Shown in pieces: positions 7,993 through 15,639 of a DNA stretch of 64,000 nt (position 1 is the first letter of the stretch; the number at the start of each line of letters is the position of its first letter). Below the pieces are notes generated by a model. It saw nothing but the letters and a program-made list of their open reading frames with translations. It made no database searches and was not told where the DNA came from. The stretch comes from Fibrobacter sp. UWB16 (GTDB lineage: Bacteria > Fibrobacterota > Fibrobacteria > Fibrobacterales > Fibrobacteraceae), in NCBI RefSeq assembly GCF_900215325.1, contig NZ_OCMS01000002.1:186001-250000 (forward strand), written 5' to 3'. A program made the position numbers and the translations under genes.

Positions 7993-8754
7993 ATGGAATT
8001 TTTCGACTACTTTGAAGAGGTTTATGGCGAACGCTGGCCTGCGTTGCTGGAATCGCTGAAGGGCGAGGGCTGTGCTACAAAGCTCCAGTTTGATGACGCC
8101 TTGGAACCGTATTTTTTGGACGAGGCTTCGGTGTTTGCGGCTAAGGCGCTTGCGGTAGAGCCTGGAATGGATGTGCTTGACATGTGCGCTGCTCCGGGCG
8201 GCAAATCGCTCGTGATTGCCTCGATGCTCAAGGGCGAAGGTTCGCTCCAGTGCAATGACCGCTCGCCGGATAGACGTCTCCGCTTGCAGCATGTGCTCGA
8301 AAATTCCTTGCCGGAGTCTTGGCGTTCGATTATCAACGTCACGGGCTACGATGGCGTGAAGTTCGGCATGCACAAGAAGGAATGCTACGACCGCATTTTG
8401 CTTGATGCGCCGTGCTCTTCGGATAGGCATGTGCTGAATTCGCCTTCGCATTTGGAGGTGTGGTCGGTGAAGCGCGTGAAGCGCTTGTCGGTGGAACAGG
8501 GCTCGCTCCTTGCATCGGCGGTGGATGCGCTTAGACCTGGAGGCGAACTGATTTACGGGACTTGTGCGCTTTCGCCTCTTGAAAACGACGCCGTGGTCGC
8601 TAAAATCTTGAAGAAACGCAAGATGATGGAGTTTGTTCGCATTGAGGACTTGCCTGAGGGCGCGGACCGCACGGAGCTCGGCGTTCACATACTGCCGGAC
8701 AAGACCCGTGGCTGCGGACCCATCTATTGCGCGAAGATGAGAAAGAAGTGTTAG
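7993..8754 (+). CDS. RNA (cytosine-5-)-methyltransferase, NOL1/NOP2/Sun family
   Basis: SAM-dependent RNA m5C methyltransferase of the RsmB/RsmF/NSUN family, most likely acting on rRNA or tRNA. Motifs: SAM-binding DMCAAPGGKS near residue 65, LLDAPCSSDRHV (motif IV with its Cys) and YGTCALSPLEND (motif VI with the catalytic Cys). At 253 residues it is short: there is no N-terminal NusB-like or C-terminal PUA domain, as in NSUN4-type enzymes. I chose ATG 7993 (MEFFDYFEEVYG), since the upstream extension runs back toward the tRNA terminator. The exact target base cannot be told from sequence. Confidence 0.85.
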   Translation: MEFFDYFEEVYGERWPALLESLKGEGCATKLQFDDALEPYFLDEASVFAAKALAVEPGMDVLDMCAAPGGKSLVIASMLKGEGSLQCNDRSPDRRLRLQHVLENSLPESWRSIINVTGYDGVKFGMHKKECYDRILLDAPCSSDRHVLNSPSHLEVWSVKRVKRLSVEQGSLLASAVDALRPGGELIYGTCALSPLENDAVVAKILKKRKMMEFVRIEDLPEGADRTELGVHILPDKTRGCGPIYCAKMRKKC

Positions 8755-8761
8755 GTGAATT

Positions 8762-8844
8762 GTCATCCTGAGTGAAACGAAAGATCCAGTAAAGTTATTT
8801 GCTAGAAATAACTGGATTCCTCGTCCTAACGGACTCGGAATGAC
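8762..8844. repeat. Complete REP-like inverted pair (BIME-like)
   Basis: The left unit runs GTCATCCTGA to GATCCAGT. After an inner palindrome (agttattt-gctag-aaataact), the right unit runs ACTGGATTCC to GGAATGAC. The right hairpin (8816-8841) is perfect: ATTCC/GGAAT outer stem, TC/TC internal loop, GTCC-TAAC-GGAC inner hairpin. Confidence 0.9.
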
Positions 8845-8908
8845 GTTGTAGTGAAAAATAATCGTTTATAATTGCTATATTTCCTACTGGTATATAGGAG
8901 AATTTTTT

Positions 8909-9232
8909 ATGGCAGCTTTGAATCTTACTGCAGAATCCTTTGACAAAGTTATTTCTTCGGGTCAGCTTGTGCTTGTTGACTTCTGGGCAACCTGGTGCCG
9001 TCCGTGCATGATGATGGGCCCGGTGGTCGAAGAACTTTCCAACGAATTCGACGGTCGCGCAATCGTTGCAAAGATCAACGTCGATGACGAAGGTGTTTCG
9101 GACATTTGCGCTCGTTTTGGCATCACGAACATTCCGAATATGAAGTTGTTCAAAAACGGTGTCGAAGTGGGTAACGTCGTCGGTGCAGTGCCGAAGAATA
9201 CGCTCAAGAACGCTATCGAAAAGAATCTCTAA
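8909..9232 (+). CDS. trxA: Thioredoxin
   Basis: A 107-residue thioredoxin, the usual length, acting as a cytoplasmic disulfide reductant. The active site is WATWCRPC with Cys30 and Cys33. The usual CGPC is CRPC here, a variation that can shift redox potential. The cis-proline motif FGITNIPNMKLF is present, with IPN where IPT is common. The ribosome site is a clear tataggag before the ATG. A hairpin terminator follows the gene, so it is probably a single-gene transcript. Confidence 0.95.
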   Translation: MAALNLTAESFDKVISSGQLVLVDFWATWCRPCMMMGPVVEELSNEFDGRAIVAKINVDDEGVSDICARFGITNIPNMKLFKNGVEVGNVVGAVPKNTLKNAIEKNL

Positions 9233-9253
9233 TCGCTTTGGAAAATGCGTTTG

Positions 9254-9290
9254 AAAGAGCTCGGTTTGATGTACCGGGCTCTTTGTTGTT
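9254..9290 (+). terminator. Terminator after trxA
   Basis: Stem aaagagctcgg (9254-9264) pairs with ccgggctcttt (9274-9284), allowing one G-T pair, and is followed by gttgtt. The T-run is imperfect. Confidence 0.7.
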
Positions 9291-9322
9291 GACGGCTTTT
9301 GCCAGTTTTCTACATTTGGAAT

Positions 9323-10114
9323 ATGCTCACGAAACGTTTAATTGTCTGCTTGGATGTCCGTAACCGCAAGGTCACGAAGGGTGTAAAGTTTAAAGGTAAT
9401 ATCGACATTGGCGATCCGGTTGAAATGGGTGCGCGTTATAGCGATGACGGTGTCGATGAACTCGTTTTTTACGATATCACGGCGAGCGCCGAAAACCGCC
9501 CGTGTGACATGGAAATGATTCGCCAGATTGCAAAGCGCGTGTTTATCCCGTTTGCAGTGGGTGGCGGTATCCGCAACTTGGACGACATGCACGAAGCGCT
9601 CCTCGCAGGGGCCGAAAAGGTGAGCGTGAACAGCCTTGCTGTGCTCCATCCGGAAATCATTGCCGAAGGCGCAAAGGCGTTTGGACGCCAGTGCATCGTG
9701 CTTGGCATGGATGCGAAGTTCGTGGGCGTTTCGGACAAGATTCCGAGCGGTTACGAAGTGTTTATTCGCGGTGGTCGCCAGGCGATGGGCATCGACGCTT
9801 TGCAGTGGGCAAAGCGCGCCGAGGAGCTCGGCGTTGGCGAAATCTGCTTGAACTCCATTGACACTGATGGCGTTAAGAACGGTTACGAACTCACGATTAC
9901 CGACATGATTGCAAAGGCGGTTCAGGTGCCTGTGATTGCAAGTGGCGGTGCTGGAACTCCGGCGCACATCGTAGACTTGTTCCGCAAGACGAGTGCCGAT
10001 GCGGCACTGGTCGCGTCGATGGTGCATTTTGGCGATTATACGGTCCCTGGTATCAAGGGCGAAATGCTTGCTGCCGGAATCCCGGTGCGCAAGAAGATGA
10101 ACGGCGAGGTGTAA
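9323..10114 (+). CDS. hisF: Imidazole glycerol phosphate synthase cyclase subunit HisF
   Basis: HisF uses ammonia delivered by HisH to turn PRFAR into imidazole glycerol phosphate and AICAR, linking histidine and purine synthesis. The start MLTKRLIVCLDVR places the catalytic aspartates exactly at Asp11 and Asp130 (VLGMD), as in characterised HisF. VGGGIRN, VIASGGAG and ASMVHFGDYT are the phosphate-binding loops of the (beta/alpha)8 barrel. Length is 263 residues. hisH and hisA are not adjacent; the next gene is tldD, one base after the stop, so the two are co-transcribed. Confidence 0.96.
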   Translation: MLTKRLIVCLDVRNRKVTKGVKFKGNIDIGDPVEMGARYSDDGVDELVFYDITASAENRPCDMEMIRQIAKRVFIPFAVGGGIRNLDDMHEALLAGAEKVSVNSLAVLHPEIIAEGAKAFGRQCIVLGMDAKFVGVSDKIPSGYEVFIRGGRQAMGIDALQWAKRAEELGVGEICLNSIDTDGVKNGYELTITDMIAKAVQVPVIASGGAGTPAHIVDLFRKTSADAALVASMVHFGDYTVPGIKGEMLAAGIPVRKKMNGEV

Positions 10115-10115
10115 G

Positions 10116-11516
10116 ATGAATCCGGAAGTTGCCGTCAAGATTTTTGAAGCCGGCAAGAGTGCAGGGGCTGACTTTGTTGAAATTTTTGAGGAAGAGACCC
10201 GCAGTTCAAGCCTCGGCTTGAAGGACCGCCAAATTGAAACCGCGACCGCGGGTACCGAGTACGGTATCGGCGTTCGCCTTTTGTACGGGACGGAAGTCCT
10301 GTACGGATTCACGAGCGACGACAGCGAAGAAGCTCTCGTGAAGCTTGTGAAGACGCTTGCGTTCGGGCGCATCGCCGCAGCAGCGGGGGCGGAAGGCTCG
10401 GCTGCAAGGCCTTTTGAATTTGCTCCTGAAAAGCGCATTTGCGATTATAATTTTGGCGCTTATCAGGATCCGCGCGTGCTCGGCCAGGCCATGAAGCAGG
10501 ACTTCTTGTTCCGTGCGGATAAGGCGGCCCGTGCGCTCTCGCCGAAGATTGCTCAGGTGGGCGCCAGCGTAACCGACAGCTGCACTTCGATTTCTCTTTT
10601 GAATAGCGAAGGCTTGCATCTGGAAATGACTCGTGGCCGCTTGCGTGTAAACGTGAACGTGACGGCAACGGACGGCACGGAACGCTTGACGACGCACGAA
10701 GCTCCGGGTGCTCTTGGCGGTTATGAACTTTTAGCAAACTATTCTCCAGAAGCTTTGGCAACGGAATGTGGCGAGCGCGTGCTGCGCATGCTCGATGCCG
10801 GTTACATCACTGGTGGCCAGATGCCGGTCGTGATGGGCAATGGCTTTGGCGGCGTGATTTTCCACGAAGCATGCGGCCATCCGCTGGAGACAGAATCTAT
10901 CCGTCGCAATGCAAGCCCGTTCTGCGGAAAGCTTGGTGAAGCGATTGGCCAGCCCTGCCTTACGGCCATTGACGATGGTACGATGGACGGCGTGTGGGGT
11001 AGCCTCAAGTACGATGACGAAGGAACGCCGACGCAGCGCACGACGCTTATCGAAAACGGCATCTTGAAAACGTACATGAGCGACCGTGTGGGTGCTATGG
11101 AAGTGGGTGTGGAACGCACCGGAAGTGCTCGCCGTGAAAGCTACAAGTACGCACCTGTAAGCCGTATGCGCAATACGTTTATCGCTCCGGGCAAGGATAC
11201 GCTCGATTCCATGATTGCAAGTGTGGATAATGGTCTCTATGCAGCCCGCATGGCTGGCGGTTCTGTGAACCCGGCAACGGGTGAATTCAACTTTGCCGTC
11301 GATGAAGGTTACGTCATTCGTAATGGCAAGATTTGCGAGCCGGTTCGCGGTGCAACGCTTATCGGTAAAGGCCACGAAATCATGCCGCGCATTAGCATGG
11401 TCGGTACGGACTTTGAACAGGCTGCAGGCGTTTGTGGAGCCTCTTCGGGACACGTGCCGGTGACCGTCGGCCAGCCCTCCATTAAGGTGGACCAAATTCT
11501 CGTCGGTGGACGATAA
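10116..11516 (+). CDS. tldD: Metalloprotease TldD
   Basis: TldD is the zinc-protease half of the TldD/PmbA (TldE) heterodimer that processes unfolded peptides and some modified peptides such as microcin B17. The zinc motif HEACGH is at residues 250-255 (HExxxH). A conserved C-terminal Cys region (AGVCGASSGHVPVTVGQPSIK) provides the third ligand. Length is 466 residues, normal for TldD. No tldE/pmbA partner is next to it. It starts directly after hisF. It lies about 0.6 kb from the peptide-export cluster, but repeats and terminators separate them, so any functional link is speculation. Confidence 0.9.
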   Translation: MNPEVAVKIFEAGKSAGADFVEIFEEETRSSSLGLKDRQIETATAGTEYGIGVRLLYGTEVLYGFTSDDSEEALVKLVKTLAFGRIAAAAGAEGSAARPFEFAPEKRICDYNFGAYQDPRVLGQAMKQDFLFRADKAARALSPKIAQVGASVTDSCTSISLLNSEGLHLEMTRGRLRVNVNVTATDGTERLTTHEAPGALGGYELLANYSPEALATECGERVLRMLDAGYITGGQMPVVMGNGFGGVIFHEACGHPLETESIRRNASPFCGKLGEAIGQPCLTAIDDGTMDGVWGSLKYDDEGTPTQRTTLIENGILKTYMSDRVGAMEVGVERTGSARRESYKYAPVSRMRNTFIAPGKDTLDSMIASVDNGLYAARMAGGSVNPATGEFNFAVDEGYVIRNGKICEPVRGATLIGKGHEIMPRISMVGTDFEQAAGVCGASSGHVPVTVGQPSIKVDQILVGGR

Positions 11517-11527
11517 TACAAGACTTG

Positions 11528-11826
11528 ACTGGGTTGGGCTAAAGCCCCCAACTCTTTGGCTCGGTTATAAAAATGAGCCAGCTCATTTTTGCAACACTCG
11601 CCTTCTGAGTTGTCCTCACTTCGTTCGGAATGACGGTGAAGCATCGTCATCCTGAACGGCAAAACTGCTCGTCATCCTGAACGCGAAGCGTGAAGGATCC
11701 AGTTATATCTAGTTTGTAGAACAAGATTTAACTGGGTTCTTCGCTGCGCTCAGAACGACGAGATTATAACTTTAACTGGATTCCTCACTTCGTTCGGAAT
11801 GACGGAGATGCTACGGAATGACAGAG
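11528..11826. repeat. Mixed REP-like units and a second repeat type
   Basis: This occupies half of the 632-bp gap before the nucleotidyltransferase cluster. 11528-11634 is a composite: ACTGGG, a GGGCTAAAGCCC hairpin, GGCTCGGTTAT, a variable hairpin (aaatgag/ctcattt) and GCAACACTCGCC, ending as a REP unit (GGAATGAC). 11674-11698 is a perfect REP hairpin (inner ACGC/GCGT). 11736-11756 has GTTCT/AGAAC with inner GC/GC. A third unit ends near 11803. Confidence 0.8.
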
Positions 11827-11837
11827 TGCATAATGGA

Positions 11838-11859
11838 AAAGCCCTCGCAAGAGGGCTTT
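11838..11859 (+). terminator. Hairpin with GCAA tetraloop
   Basis: aaagccctc (11838-11846) and gagggcttt (11851-11859) form a perfect 9-bp stem with a GNRA-type GCAA loop. It could end transcription from tldD and the repeats. The T-run is short. Confidence 0.55.
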
Positions 11860-11933
11860 GGAGTATTATGGGTTGTCAATACAAGTAAAGTACAAAACCA
11901 TTTCGAATAAAACAAGAAAAGCATGTAAAAAAG

Positions 11934-11968
11934 AAACAACGGCATCTCGTGAGAGGTGCCGTTGTTTT
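11934..11968. terminator. Strong bidirectional terminator-like hairpin
   Basis: aaacaacggcatctc (11934-11948) pairs with gaggtgccgttgttt (11953-11967) through a GTGA tetraloop, a 15-bp stem with one G-T pair. An A-rich stretch precedes it and T residues follow. With the hairpin at 11838 it brackets about 75 bp without a recognisable gene, possibly a small RNA. Confidence 0.7.
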
Positions 11969-12057
11969 GGTGTATGGGATGTTTGGTTTTGTATCCATAA
12001 AATAGTTTAAATTGGAGTATTAGTGGTGTTTTTTGGAACATTTCCGATGTAAAGGTT

Positions 12058-12085
12058 TACAACACTTACAACGGCCTACAACACT
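12058..12085 (+). promoter_or_regulatory. Three phased TACAAC repeats upstream of the first nucleotidyltransferase
   Basis: TACAAC occurs at 12058, 12067 and 12077, spaced 9 and 10 bp, so all face the same side of the helix. The array ends about 64 bp before the ATG at 12149. Such phasing is typical of sites for an activator or repressor; no binding protein is identified. Confidence 0.45.
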
Positions 12086-12148
12086 GATTTTTCGGCGATT
12101 TTTGGGTAAAAAACGATGATTTTGCCATATATTTTCTAATTTGAGGCA

Positions 12149-13282
12149 ATGAATTCATTTGAAAAAGAGGCTTTGTACGAGCTTTTGCGGATTGCCGTTG
12201 GTGCAAACGACGCTACTCACTGCTTGACGCATACGCTTGATGCGGAACAGTGGCTTGAATTGCATTCTGTGTGCCTGAAGCAGCAGATTGTTGCCGTTGT
12301 CTACCATGCGATTTGCCGTTTGCCCAAGGAACAGCAGCCCCCGCTGGATATTGCGTTTCAGTGGGCGAGCGAAGCGGAGACGGTTAAAGGGCATAACCAG
12401 CATTTGAATGCCGAAACAGCTCGTCTTACGGGGCTTTTTACGGCACAGGGGTGTAAAATGGCCGTGCTTAAAGGCCCTGCCAATGCAAGGCTTTACCCCG
12501 AACCTGCGATGCGCCATGCCGGCGATATCGACTTGTGGGTCGAGGGCGGCCGCAAAAAGATTCTGGAGCTGTTGCCCAAGATGGGCTTTGCGATTAACCC
12601 CAAAGACCTGCTTTCGGAACACCATATCCATTTGAATTGCAAGAATCGTAGTGTCACCGTCGAAATCCACTACAAGCCTTGTTCCGGTAACTTTAATCCG
12701 TTCTCGACGAGCCGCCTCCTCCGCTTTTTGGACCGTGAAATCCAGGATGTAGAGCTGGTGCCCGAAGGTTTTTACGTGCCGTCGATGAAATTTGCGCTTA
12801 CGATGCAGCTTGCGCATATTCAAAAGCATTTTTTGAAAAACGGCATCGGGTTTAAGCAGATTCTCGATTACTATATACTCCTGAAGCATTCCTCCGTGCA
12901 AGACCGGCGTGATGTGAATGCGCTGCTGTCTTCTTTAGGGCTGTTGCGGTCTGCGGGCGCCTTGATGTGGGTCTTGGAGCGCGTCTGGGGGCTGGGTGAA
13001 TCGGAAATGATTTGTGCGCCAGACCGAAAGCGTGGCGAAAGGATGCTCGACGAAATTTTCAATGGGGCGAATTTTGGCAAGTACCGCAAATTGGAGCGGC
13101 GCGAAGTGCAAGTCCACTTTTTGGTACGGTGGCTAAAGCGCAAATCGCGTGATTTTAGTTTGTTCTGGTTTGCGCCGTCCGAAGTCGCCTGGATCTTTTT
13201 TGACTACCTGAGGTCTTTTTTCCGGTCTGTTCCGGTCCGCATCAAGATGCGGCGTCTCTCGCTGTGGGATGTTTTCCATTAG
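12149..13282 (+). CDS. Nucleotidyltransferase family protein (NTP_transf_5), copy 1
   Basis: A 377-residue protein of the NTP_transf_5 type (uncharacterised nucleotidyltransferase). The core is LKGPANARLYPEP followed by GDIDLWV, with the metal-binding aspartates at 126 and 128. A third acidic residue is likely in VEIHYKP. It is a clear paralogue of the gene at 14491: both share LPKE.QPP, LKG.ANARLYP, GDID and PEGFY.PS. In characterised lasso-peptide loci such enzymes accompany kinases that modify the precursor. Here the substrate is unknown. A weak hairpin follows, so it may be transcribed apart from the rest of the cluster. Confidence 0.8.
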   Translation: MNSFEKEALYELLRIAVGANDATHCLTHTLDAEQWLELHSVCLKQQIVAVVYHAICRLPKEQQPPLDIAFQWASEAETVKGHNQHLNAETARLTGLFTAQGCKMAVLKGPANARLYPEPAMRHAGDIDLWVEGGRKKILELLPKMGFAINPKDLLSEHHIHLNCKNRSVTVEIHYKPCSGNFNPFSTSRLLRFLDREIQDVELVPEGFYVPSMKFALTMQLAHIQKHFLKNGIGFKQILDYYILLKHSSVQDRRDVNALLSSLGLLRSAGALMWVLERVWGLGESEMICAPDRKRGERMLDEIFNGANFGKYRKLERREVQVHFLVRWLKRKSRDFSLFWFAPSEVAWIFFDYLRSFFRSVPVRIKMRRLSLWDVFH

Positions 13283-13300
13283 GCTTTTTAAAATACGACT

Positions 13301-13320
13301 GGAACTTTTTGTTCCGTTTT
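13301..13320 (+). terminator. Weak terminator-like hairpin
   Basis: ggaac (13301-13305), ttttt loop and gttcc (13311-13315), followed by gtttt. Five pairs only. It lies between the first nucleotidyltransferase gene and the promoter region of the secreted-protein gene. Confidence 0.35.
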
Positions 13321-13438
13321 GCGAGGGGTAAAGAAAAAAAACTTACAAAAAGAGTACGTAAATACGTGTTTTATATTGCAAGTAAGAATATTTTAAACTA
13401 TTTTTCTTGCTAGAATTTCAAAAGAAGGATGAAAAACA

Positions 13439-14308
13439 ATGAAAAAAATACATCTGACACGTTTTGCCGCTATGGCAACAGTCGCTCTGATGGGTTCAAC
13501 CGCAGCCTGGGCTGCATCCGGTACTGGCTGGAGCACCAGCGAAAGCACGTTGACGTTGCAATCGAACACTAATGATGCAGTCTCGATTTCAGGAGGTGAG
13601 TTCTCAGGGATAAACAAAATTATTGTGGCCCGTGGCGCGGCATCTGCAGAGTACTCAACTCTTATGCTTCCGGCAGAAGTCAATATTAGTGAAAGCGATG
13701 AAATTACAGATGTTTATGTCCCGACTGGCTATGTAATGGATGACAAAACATTGGACTTTTCACGAGTAGAATCGGGTACGATTAGTGCCAATACGCCCTA
13801 CCTTGTACATGTTACAGGTTCGCCTGAATCCTTTACATTTACAAAGTCCTCTGGCACCTATAACATAGTGGCTCCAGAAAAAAACGAATATTCTACCACA
13901 TTGGAACGTTCTTGCTGGGATTTCACTGGCTCTTATGCAAAAAAATATTGGGCAACAGCACCTGCTAATATTTATGGATATGCTGCAGCGGCAGGTGAAA
14001 ATTATGGTGCCGGTCAGTTTGTAAAAGTTGGTGAGAATGTGACTCTTCCTCCGTTGCGTGCATACTTGACTTGTACAAATAAAGGTTTTGGTAAGTCCTC
14101 TACAGATAACGTTTATGATAATCTTCCTGACGTCATCAAAGTTCGCTTGCTGGACAAGAGTGGCGAAACGTTGTCCATCGGTACGATGAACACCAGAACC
14201 GGTGAAATCCAGATGCAGGACCGCTATTACGATCTCAAGGGCCGCAAGCTTAACGGCAAGCCTCAGAACAAGATCATGTATGTCAACAAGAAAGTCATTA
14301 AGCACTAA
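13439..14308 (+). CDS. Secreted protein with type IX secretion-like C-terminal tail
   Basis: A 289-residue exported protein. The signal peptide has a basic start (MKKIHLTRF), a hydrophobic core and an AWA-AS cleavage site near residue 25. The body is Ser/Thr/Gly-rich and beta-like, and I do not recognise a fold. The last about 30 residues (DRYYDLKGRKLNGKPQNK, then MYVNKKVIKH) closely resemble Bacteroidota tails of the form YDLxGRxL..GxYIxNGKKVxxK, which act as or resemble type IX secretion sorting signals. The gene has its own upstream region with a short inverted repeat (acgta-aa-tacgt, 13357-13368) and is followed 17 bp later by the small peptide gene. Confidence 0.7.
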   Translation: MKKIHLTRFAAMATVALMGSTAAWAASGTGWSTSESTLTLQSNTNDAVSISGGEFSGINKIIVARGAASAEYSTLMLPAEVNISESDEITDVYVPTGYVMDDKTLDFSRVESGTISANTPYLVHVTGSPESFTFTKSSGTYNIVAPEKNEYSTTLERSCWDFTGSYAKKYWATAPANIYGYAAAAGENYGAGQFVKVGENVTLPPLRAYLTCTNKGFGKSSTDNVYDNLPDVIKVRLLDKSGETLSIGTMNTRTGEIQMQDRYYDLKGRKLNGKPQNKIMYVNKKVIKH

Positions 14309-14325
14309 TCCAAAGGAGATTTATC

Positions 14326-14487
14326 ATGAAAAAGCAATACGAAACTCCTAAGATGAACACCATCGATTTTGAATGCAAAACAAACCTTTTGGCAGGTTCT
14401 TGCGGTGGTCAGACTATTGATGCTCCGACAATTAGTAATGGACTCCTGGGTCTGAATCTCGACGAAATCGACAATAACAAGGCTTAA
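14326..14487 (+). CDS. Small peptide, putative modified-peptide precursor (53 aa)
   Basis: This 53-residue gene has one of the best ribosome sites in the region (aaaggag, then 8 bases, then ATG). The sequence begins MKKQYETPKMNTIDFECKTN and continues LLAGSCGG, then a 25-residue hydrophilic tail (QTIDAPTISN ... DNNKA). An N-terminal K.Y..PK....DFE...LLAGS pattern recalls small leader-bearing peptides of Bacteroidota. The GG could mark a leader/core junction, with cysteines at 17 and 26. It lies 3 bp before a TTG-started nucleotidyltransferase and upstream of PqqD-like, peptidase and exporter genes. The precursor role is inference. Confidence 0.7.
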   Translation: MKKQYETPKMNTIDFECKTNLLAGSCGGQTIDAPTISNGLLGLNLDEIDNNKA

Positions 14488-14490
14488 GCC

Positions 14491-15591
14491 TTGAATCAAA
14501 CAGTCAACGGAATGTTCTGTGAACTCCTGCGAGTCGCTCTCGGGCTCTCGCAGGTTTTTCCGTATATACCGACCGACAAGGAATGGCAATCGCTCTATAC
14601 AATGGCGCATCGCCAAACACTGTTAGGGGTCGCTTATAACGCCATAGCGCGTTTACCCAAGGAATCTCAACCGCCACGTTTGTTAATGTTGCTTTGGGCA
14701 AGAGATGCCGAAGCTATCCGCGGCAAGAACCGCCTTTTCTATCAGGAATCGGCCCGTTACACGCAGCTGTTTGCTGAACGTGGGTTCCGCAGCGCCATCT
14801 TGAAAGGCCAAGCCAACGCGCGCCTGTACCCAGATCCGCTTTCAAGGCAGCCCGGCGATATCGACATCTATGTTCCTGGCGGTTTCGACAAGGTCCTAGA
14901 GTTATTGCACAGTCTAGGGATTCAAAACCTTGAACATGTAACTCCAAATTATCACGACATTGAATTTGTAGACGAAAAAGGCGTGCTTGTAGAAGTCCAT
15001 CACAAGCCCACGTCTGCAACATATGCCGTCCGCTTGAACAAAACCTACGACGAAATCCTGAAAGTCCTCGAACCAGAGCTTGAGAACCTGACGCTTACGC
15101 CCGAAGGCTTTTACAGCCCAAGTATCCGTTTTGCGCTACTGATGCAGCTCGTTCATTTGTACAAACACGCCTTGCTTTCTGGAGTAAGCCTTAGGCAGTA
15201 CATGGATTACTATATGCTGCTGACGCACTCGACCGAGGCGGACCGTCAATACACATGGGAATTTGCCAAAAAAATCGGTATGCGGCAGGGTTGTGCTGCT
15301 ATTATGGGTGTCTTGGGGCGTGTTTTCAAGTTGCCACAGGATAAAATGCTTTGCAAGCCCAGCAAATTCTTTAGCCGAATCCTGTACCGCGCGACATTTG
15401 CCGAAGGCGACTTTGGAGCTAAAAAAACATACAAACGCAATGTGTTCAAACGCTGGATCAGCGACCGTTTTAATAACTTGCGCATATTGCCCATAGCTCC
15501 TCAATATTATATTTACAAAGAATCTAAATATTGGATCAATACCATTTCGCTTATTCCCGAGCGTATCCGGCGTCGGAAAATTGCTCTTTAG
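14491..15591 (+). CDS. Nucleotidyltransferase family protein (NTP_transf_5), copy 2
   Basis: A 366-residue paralogue of the protein encoded at 12149. Core motifs are LKGQANARLYPDP and GDIDIYV with aspartates at 123 and 125; VLVEVHHKP probably supplies the third carboxylate. The start is a TTG three bases after the peptide stop codon, so translation is probably coupled to the peptide gene. No stronger start lies nearby. The C-terminus is basic (RIRRRKIAL). By analogy with lasso-peptide tailoring enzymes it may transfer a nucleotide or nucleotide-derived group to the peptide, but this is untested. Confidence 0.8.
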   Translation: MNQTVNGMFCELLRVALGLSQVFPYIPTDKEWQSLYTMAHRQTLLGVAYNAIARLPKESQPPRLLMLLWARDAEAIRGKNRLFYQESARYTQLFAERGFRSAILKGQANARLYPDPLSRQPGDIDIYVPGGFDKVLELLHSLGIQNLEHVTPNYHDIEFVDEKGVLVEVHHKPTSATYAVRLNKTYDEILKVLEPELENLTLTPEGFYSPSIRFALLMQLVHLYKHALLSGVSLRQYMDYYMLLTHSTEADRQYTWEFAKKIGMRQGCAAIMGVLGRVFKLPQDKMLCKPSKFFSRILYRATFAEGDFGAKKTYKRNVFKRWISDRFNNLRILPIAPQYYIYKESKYWINTISLIPERIRRRKIAL

Positions 15592-15639
15592 TTTTCTTGA
15601 TAGCTCGGAAACGATTCGGTTAAGCTGTGAAGATTACTA

